Assembly: GCA_030613165.1 (NCBI GenBank) | Contig: JAUWMN010000050.1 | Span: 1-8,329, forward strand | DNA length: 8,329 nucleotides | Origin: Desulfobacterales bacterium | GTDB taxonomy: Bacteria > Desulfobacterota > Desulfobacteria > Desulfobacterales > C00003106 | Direction: 5' to 3' | In this document: positions 3,877-8,329 of the stretch, in pieces | Layout: each line of letters starts with the position of its first letter | How positions within the stretch are numbered: position 1 is the stretch's first letter | The notes under the pieces: model-generated | Database searches by the model: none | The model's input: only the letters and a program-made list of their open reading frames with translations | What the model was told of the DNA's origin: nothing | Position numbers and translations under genes: made by a program

Positions 3877-6231
3877 TTAGAAACCTTTGAACGGATTAGG
3901 ACCAACCTCGTCGATTGCTTCCACAAATTTATTTATTATCTCAGGGATCTTGTCATAGTCTGTTATGGAAACCTGCTTAAGTTCAACCCTTTCAGGCTCC
4001 AGGGCCAGACTCTTCAGGGTTTCAGCCACGTTCTCCATCCTACGGTCACAGAGTTCACTCCCTTTGACAAAATGGCACTGATAATCATCGCCAAATTGAC
4101 ATCCCAATAGAAGAATACCGTCAAGACCGCTCGACAGGGCATCTTTGATCCACACCGTGTTAACCGATCCCAGGCATCTTACCGGAATAAAACGCACGTA
4201 GGGTGAATACTTCAGGCGATTCATACCCGCCATATCTATAGCAGGATAGGCGTCGTTTTCACCTACAAGCACAATCACTCTGAGCGGCACCGGATCGTAG
4301 TCATCCTCGGTCGGCCCTTCTATTGCCTTGATCATCGAGCCGATCATATCAATGCTGTAATCGGCAAAGTTGATAATTCGTTCCGGGCATGCCCCCATGC
4401 AAGTGCCACACCTTCGACATCGTGCCGGGTTCGGTTTCGGGGTGCCCTTTTCATCATCATCAAGCGCGCCAAAGGGACACTCTTCCGTGCACCGCTTGCA
4501 TTGTGTGCATCTCTGAAAGAAAAAGTCAGGATATGTCAAATCACCCGATCTGGGATGCACTGCCACGCCCCGGTTCACCGACTCCACACACTGAATCGCC
4601 TTTAGCGCGGCGCCTGTAGCGTCCTCTACACAGTCAGCCATTGTAAGAGTCTGCCGCACACAGCCCGCGGCATAGATCCCTGTCCTTTGAGTTTCATACG
4701 GAAAGCAGATAAAGTTTGAATCAGCGTATCCGTCAAACTGGCCGATATCACGAAATCCCGGGCCCTGGCGATATGCCAGGTTCACAATCGCGTCGTCTTT
4801 TGTCGTCGGGACCATACCGGTCGCCAGCACCGCCATGTCAACATTTATTCTTATCTTTTCACCAAGGAGGTTGTCGTCCACCTCTACCGCAAGACTTCCA
4901 TCACCTTCTTCCGTGATTGAGGACACCTTCCCTTTTGTGAGGAATATGCCATCATCCTGCTGCATACTCTTGTAAAAGTTCTCATAAAGACCGGGAGTTC
5001 TCATGTGTTGATAAATCACATAGGCTTTTGCGTCAGAACTGTCTTCCCGGACATACTTTGCCTGCTTCAAGGCCACAAGACTGGTGACCGAAGATGCAAA
5101 TGGAAAGTCGCTGTCGTCATCGCCGTTCGGATTTTGAATAAAGACTACACTCTTAGCCTCTTTGCCGTCAGAAGGCCGTGTAATTCGTCCGTTGGCGGCA
5201 AGTTCTTCCATCATGACATTGGTGATAACATTCTGGTACTTTCCAAACCCCAGGTTTTCAAACTCGGACGCGTCGTAAGGCTTCCATCCGGTGGCCAGTA
5301 TAACAGCGCCAAATTTTTCTCCGTTTGGATCGAATGTCAGGATGTCGGCCCGCCCCTTATTGAGCTCGTTATATAGTTCGTCAGTCTGCTCCTTGGTAAG
5401 TTCCTTGCCCTCTTCATCATGCGTCTGCGTGACCAACTGAGGCACATCAAATTCAATAGTCTCACCCGGTGCTTTAAGGGTCACCGTAAAATCCCCGGGC
5501 TCACCGGCAATCCTGGCAACCACGGTATTGGTCTTAATTTCAATTTTCGGATGCGACTCAACCGCCTTGATCTTTTCCTGGATAATCGGGGCTTGCAGGT
5601 CCGTAAACGGATTAGACATTGGAATTTGTTTGCGCAGCTTGGCTGCATACCCGCCAAGAGAGGATTCTTTTTCCACAAGGGTTACTTCATACCCTGTGTT
5701 GGCTGCCTCAATGGCTGCTGTCAGGCCGCTGATCCCGCCGCCCATGACCAGTATCTTCTTGCTTACGGTCTCAAGGAGGTATGGTTCGGGAAGTTCAGAC
5801 TTTTGCGCCTTTACAATACCCATGCGGAGGTAATCTTCCGCAATGAACTGTGTATGCAAATTAACGCCTTCCTTGAGAGCCGACTCCGCCTCTGATGCTT
5901 CCGCGTCTTCTCCCGCTTCCACAGGCGCCAAGTCGTGGCACCAAACGACCTGTTCTCTCAGGTTAACTCTCTCAACAATCTTATCCGAGCCAAAATCAAA
6001 CACGTCCTGATTGACTCGAGGGGAGCATCCCGCCACTATAATAGCATTGACACCTTCTCCCTCAATGTCCTTTTTTATCAGGTCTACGCCCTCCGGACCG
6101 CAGCAAAAGCCGTGCGTCTTGCAGATCTCCACATTGTATTCCTTCTGTGGCAGCTTAGACAGTCTCTCTATATCAAGGGCGTCTCCGATCCCACAGCCCG
6201 TGCATATATATACTCCGTATTTTTTGTCCAT
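3877..6231 (-). CDS. qmoB: Quinone-interacting membrane-bound oxidoreductase subunit B (HdrA-like with MvhD domain)
   Basis: QmoB is a soluble 784-residue flavin/Fe-S subunit of the Qmo complex that supplies electrons to APS reductase. The N-terminal HdrA-type cysteines are visible (C10-T-G-C13, C37, C43-C44). An FAD-binding GGGISG lies at 164-169, with the matching VEKESSLGG at 186-194. Two [4Fe-4S] motifs follow at 575-586 (CTQCKRCTEECP) and 605-616 (CRRCGTCMGACP). The C-terminal ~130 residues resemble MvhD, the hydrogenase delta subunit, with C686, C711, C719 and C728. At 365-391 the cysteines seen in QmoA and HdrA are absent: QNPNGDDDSDFPF replaces QCAGSRD and the following YCS..CC. Its SD (GAGGAGG) lies in the last codons of qmoA, and the ATG comes 4 nt after the qmoA stop. 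Long open frames on the opposite strand are shadows. Confidence 0.96.
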   Translation of the reverse strand: MDKKYGVYICTGCGIGDALDIERLSKLPQKEYNVEICKTHGFCCGPEGVDLIKKDIEGEGVNAIIVAGCSPRVNQDVFDFGSDKIVERVNLREQVVWCHDLAPVEAGEDAEASEAESALKEGVNLHTQFIAEDYLRMGIVKAQKSELPEPYLLETVSKKILVMGGGISGLTAAIEAANTGYEVTLVEKESSLGGYAAKLRKQIPMSNPFTDLQAPIIQEKIKAVESHPKIEIKTNTVVARIAGEPGDFTVTLKAPGETIEFDVPQLVTQTHDEEGKELTKEQTDELYNELNKGRADILTFDPNGEKFGAVILATGWKPYDASEFENLGFGKYQNVITNVMMEELAANGRITRPSDGKEAKSVVFIQNPNGDDDSDFPFASSVTSLVALKQAKYVREDSSDAKAYVIYQHMRTPGLYENFYKSMQQDDGIFLTKGKVSSITEEGDGSLAVEVDDNLLGEKIRINVDMAVLATGMVPTTKDDAIVNLAYRQGPGFRDIGQFDGYADSNFICFPYETQRTGIYAAGCVRQTLTMADCVEDATGAALKAIQCVESVNRGVAVHPRSGDLTYPDFFFQRCTQCKRCTEECPFGALDDDEKGTPKPNPARCRRCGTCMGACPERIINFADYSIDMIGSMIKAIEGPTEDDYDPVPLRVIVLVGENDAYPAIDMAGMNRLKYSPYVRFIPVRCLGSVNTVWIKDALSSGLDGILLLGCQFGDDYQCHFVKGSELCDRRMENVAETLKSLALEPERVELKQVSITDYDKIPEIINKFVEAIDEVGPNPFKGF

Positions 6232-6235
6232 TTAG

Positions 6236-7501
6236 TTACCTCCTCACCAAAGTTTGAATGGCCTTAAGCGCTGTTCCGGTAGCATTTTGTGCGGACGCCA
6301 TAACATCAGCCGGTTTCTTGGCACACCCGGCCGCGAAGATCCCCCCTTTTTCAAGGTCGGCAATAATAAATCCGTCTTCATTATAAGTTATATCACCTGA
6401 AATCTTTGTCTCCGCTCCTGTAGGCATCATACCGGTAGCAAGTACCGCCATATCAACTTCCTGCCGCATCTTTTCCCCTGTCAATGCATTTTCTGCAATA
6501 ATTATCACACCTGTCGAACCTTCCTCGATCTCAGCCACCTTTCCTTTAATAAAAAAGATATTCTTGTCTTCCTTGACCTTTTTGTAAAACTTCTCATACC
6601 GATCACCAGGCGACCTAATATCAATATAAAAAATGTAAATTTTTGCGTCAGGATACTGTTCCCTGATATAGGTGGCCTGCTTCAACGAGGCCATACAGCA
6701 GATATATGAACAATACGGAAGATGATTTTCATCTCTGGAGCCGGCGCATTGAGCAAAGGCAACGCTTGATATCCCCCCGCCTGACGGGCGTGCTATCTTG
6801 CCCTTGGTAGGTCCATTGGGCGCGGCCAACCGTTCCATCATCATGTTGGTTATTACGTTCTTAAGCTGTCCAAATCCGAGCTTGTCGAGTTTTGTGGCAT
6901 CGTACGGCTTCCAGCCCGTTGCGATCACAACAGAACCAACCTTCAGGTCAAAGGTTTTCGGCCCCATACTCAGGTCAATAGCATTGTAGCTACAAGCATC
7001 GACACATTTTGCACATTCATCCTTTTTACAGACAGAGTCGTCAATAACGTATTTCATCGGGAATGACATCTCATGAGGCCTGTAAATAGCCTTTGTCTTA
7101 CTCATCCCAAGATCGAACTCACTCTCCCGTTCAACCGGGCATGCATCCACGCAATCGTTGCAGGCCGTACAATTCGCGTTCACGTATCGGGGATTCTGTT
7201 TGACCGCGACATCGTAATTGCCCGGGCTCCCCGAAATCTTTTCAACTTCGCACAAAGTATAAAATTTGATTTTACGGTTGTTTTTTATTCTCTTGAAATT
7301 AATTTCAAGCCCGCAACTTGGAGGACATAGCTTGGGAAAGTATTTGTTCAACTGGGCAACCCTTCCACCAAGATACGGATTCTTTTCGACCAAATATACT
7401 TCATATCCTACTTCTGCCGCTTCCAGGGCCGTAGTCAAACCGCTGATCCCGCCGCCAACGACCAGGATGCTCCCCGAAGTCATACCTTTTTCGTCTGCCA
7501 T
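6236..7501 (-). CDS. qmoA: Quinone-interacting membrane-bound oxidoreductase subunit A (HdrA-like)
   Basis: QmoA is a 421-residue HdrA-like flavoprotein and part of the electron path from menaquinol to AprBA. FAD binding is shown by VVGGGISG at 14-21, VEKNPYLGGR at 38-47 and a C-terminal GGIFAAGC at 386-393. Two Fe-S motifs lie at 111-122 (CTACNDCVDACP) and 158-170 (CKKDECAKCVDAC). LCPPSC (58-63) and QCAGSRD with YCSYICC (251-269) are the conserved HdrA cysteine motifs and are complete here. The ATG at 7501-7499 has GGAGG 6 nt upstream. A second in-frame ATG at codon 7 has no comparable SD. The gene opens the qmoABC run and lies 213 nt downstream of aprA, in the usual order for sulfate reducers. 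It is shorter than QmoB and shares clear paralogy with it over the FAD domain. Confidence 0.96.
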   Translation of the reverse strand: MADEKGMTSGSILVVGGGISGLTTALEAAEVGYEVYLVEKNPYLGGRVAQLNKYFPKLCPPSCGLEINFKRIKNNRKIKFYTLCEVEKISGSPGNYDVAVKQNPRYVNANCTACNDCVDACPVERESEFDLGMSKTKAIYRPHEMSFPMKYVIDDSVCKKDECAKCVDACSYNAIDLSMGPKTFDLKVGSVVIATGWKPYDATKLDKLGFGQLKNVITNMMMERLAAPNGPTKGKIARPSGGGISSVAFAQCAGSRDENHLPYCSYICCMASLKQATYIREQYPDAKIYIFYIDIRSPGDRYEKFYKKVKEDKNIFFIKGKVAEIEEGSTGVIIIAENALTGEKMRQEVDMAVLATGMMPTGAETKISGDITYNEDGFIIADLEKGGIFAAGCAKKPADVMASAQNATGTALKAIQTLVRR

Positions 7502-7537
7502 GCCATTCCTCCGTGGTTAATTTTTTAGATCCAAATT

Positions 7538-7589
7538 GCAGTGGTCTATAGCATAGCTACCGCCGGGTAACCATCTTACAGAACACTGC
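7538..7589. promoter_or_regulatory. Outer GCAGTG/CACTGC dyad upstream of qmoA
   Basis: GCAGTG at 7538-7543 faces CACTGC at 7584-7589, 40 bp apart. The same 6-base half-site occurs as a tighter dyad just upstream, at 7605-7627. The left half-site lies about 37 bp from the qmoA start codon. Confidence 0.3.
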
Positions 7590-7604
7590 GATCAGGGGGG
7601 TGTG

Positions 7605-7627
7605 AGCAGTGGCAACTATACACTGCT
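7605..7627. promoter_or_regulatory. Inner dyad AGCAGTG-N9-CACTGCT upstream of qmoA
   Basis: Seven-base arms AGCAGTG (7605-7611) and CACTGCT (7621-7627) form an exact inverted repeat around nine bases. It lies in the only sizeable spacer of the apr-qmo block, between the aprA terminator and qmoA. It could be a regulator-binding site or a small RNA hairpin. No convincing -35/-10 pair was found in this spacer; TATAGT inside the dyad is the closest -10 match. Confidence 0.4.
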
Positions 7628-7649
7628 TCATTGAAAAAAGAAGGTAATA

Positions 7650-7685
7650 AAAACCTCCGGACGCTTTTGGGCGTCCGGAGGTTTT
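7650..7685 (-). terminator. aprA: Strong intrinsic terminator after aprA
   Basis: A perfect 15-bp stem (7650-7664 with 7671-7685) closes a 6-nt loop. On the minus strand it runs out into TTTTTATTA. The G/C-rich core is GCGTCCGGAGG. It begins about 29 nt past the aprA stop codon and separates aprBA from qmoABC, at least in part. Confidence 0.93.
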
Positions 7686-7714
7686 ATCATTGAAGAACAA
7701 AAACAAACAATCCC

Positions 7715-8329
7715 TTACACAGGAATAATATTTATCAGTTCGACCTTCTTAAATTCCAACTCTTCGGTTTCCGGATTGAACTTGGAGTTAACAAAGCACT
7801 TCCAGTTCTCCTCGTCGACCGTCGGATGGTCGGAACGATAGTAGAAGCCAGGATATCTGGATTCTTGTCTGAAGTTAATATGTCCTACGTGCATCTCAGC
7901 CGTCCAGATGCGGTGATGCATCTCCCAGCACCTCATGAGTTCATGGAGGTCGCCGGCAGCCATCTTGTCAGCATCTTCGCGCAGCACCTTTAGGCCGTCC
8001 AGGCAGATCTCAAGGAGCTTGCCGCTGGTCATGTAGTAGACCGTCTGGCCAGCGCCGTATTCGTCGGTCAGCTTCATCAGACGCATGCTCAGTCCATCCG
8101 GCTTGATGTAATTCGGATTGACGGAAACATCCGTGGTGTACTTGGCGTGCTCCAGATAGTGTTTTACCGGCTTATATACTATGTCCGCCAGTTCCTGAGC
8201 GCTCTGCTTCAGGGCCGGGGCAAAGTCGGCGTTGTCTCGGATATATCTGGCCATCATTTTCGCACAAGTACGCCCTTCAGCATGCGATCCTGAAGAGAAC
8301 TTGTGCCCGGAGGCGCCAACACCGTCACC
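7715..8329 (-). CDS. aprA: Adenylylsulfate reductase subunit alpha, C-terminal part (starts outside the window)
   Basis: AprA is the FAD-carrying catalytic subunit of dissimilatory APS reductase, which reduces adenosine 5'-phosphosulfate to sulfite and AMP in the cytoplasm. The last 204 codons are visible. The frame enters the window at base 8329 with GDGVGASGHKFSSGSHAEGR, the conserved end of the FAD domain. The helical C-terminal region follows, containing ELMRCWEMHHRIWTAEMHVG, FRQESRYPGFYYRSD and DEENWKCFVNSKFNP, all typical of AprA. It ends ELINIIPV. The frame is intact, with no shift. aprB would be expected just upstream (beyond 8329). The gene is followed by a strong terminator and then qmoABC, whose product is its electron donor. 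Confidence 0.96.
   Translation of the reverse strand, partial: GDGVGASGHKFSSGSHAEGRTCAKMMARYIRDNADFAPALKQSAQELADIVYKPVKHYLEHAKYTTDVSVNPNYIKPDGLSMRLMKLTDEYGAGQTVYYMTSGKLLEICLDGLKVLREDADKMAAGDLHELMRCWEMHHRIWTAEMHVGHINFRQESRYPGFYYRSDHPTVDEENWKCFVNSKFNPETEELEFKKVELINIIPV

Noticed and set aside
5005..5895. Plus-strand ORFs of 123, 158 and 101 codons
   Set aside because: Antisense to the FAD domain of qmoB, with no SD or domain content.
7594..7603. AGGGGGGTGT in the aprA-qmoA spacer as another DUF559-element repeat
   Set aside because: Only about nine bases match and the C6-TTGA-G6 hairpin is missing; probably chance.
1..8329. tRNA, rRNA, CRISPR array or conventional insertion sequence
   Set aside because: No cloverleaf-like segment, rRNA-like sequence, spaced direct repeats or transposase frame was seen on either strand.

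Overview
The window comes from a sulfate-reducing bacterium, most likely Desulfobacterota (the former Deltaproteobacteria; Desulfobacterales-like is my best guess). The right two thirds carry the aprA-qmoABC block of dissimilatory sulfate reduction on the minus strand, with the protein features typical of that group. The left third looks like accessory DNA. All genes I can support are on the minus strand.

Right part (2302-8329). Read in the direction of transcription, the block starts with the C-terminal 204 codons of aprA (adenylylsulfate reductase alpha). A strong intrinsic terminator follows, then a ~210-bp spacer with repeated GCAGTG half-sites, then qmoA, qmoB and qmoC. The qmo genes are packed with 4-12 nt gaps, and each SD sequence lies in or against the end of the preceding gene. 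A second terminator-like hairpin follows qmoC, and then a stand-alone parvulin prolyl isomerase (ppiC type). QmoABC takes electrons from the menaquinone pool and passes them to AprBA, which reduces APS to sulfite and AMP. QmoC is the membrane cytochrome b/Fe-S subunit. QmoA and QmoB are HdrA-like flavin/Fe-S subunits, and QmoB carries a C-terminal MvhD-like domain.

Middle part (1585-2301). This stretch is AT-rich and mostly non-coding. It holds a small broken gene (two apparent frameshifts), a plausible sigma70 promoter, a perfect 20-bp palindrome, a doubtful 33-codon ORF and an imperfect inverted repeat that resembles an integron attC site.

Left part (1-1584). Here are a small single-pass membrane protein whose layout recalls an integron cassette, and a DUF559 (Vsr-like PD-(D/E)XK endonuclease fold) gene tightly enclosed by G/C-rich inverted repeats. 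Next come the 3' end of an unknown small gene cut off close to that element, and the 5' part of a class II Fic (AMP-transferase) gene that runs off the window. The point most worth a second look is the DUF559 gene with its paired palindromic repeats, which has the layout of a compact mobile element. The repeated half-sites between aprA and qmoA come next.
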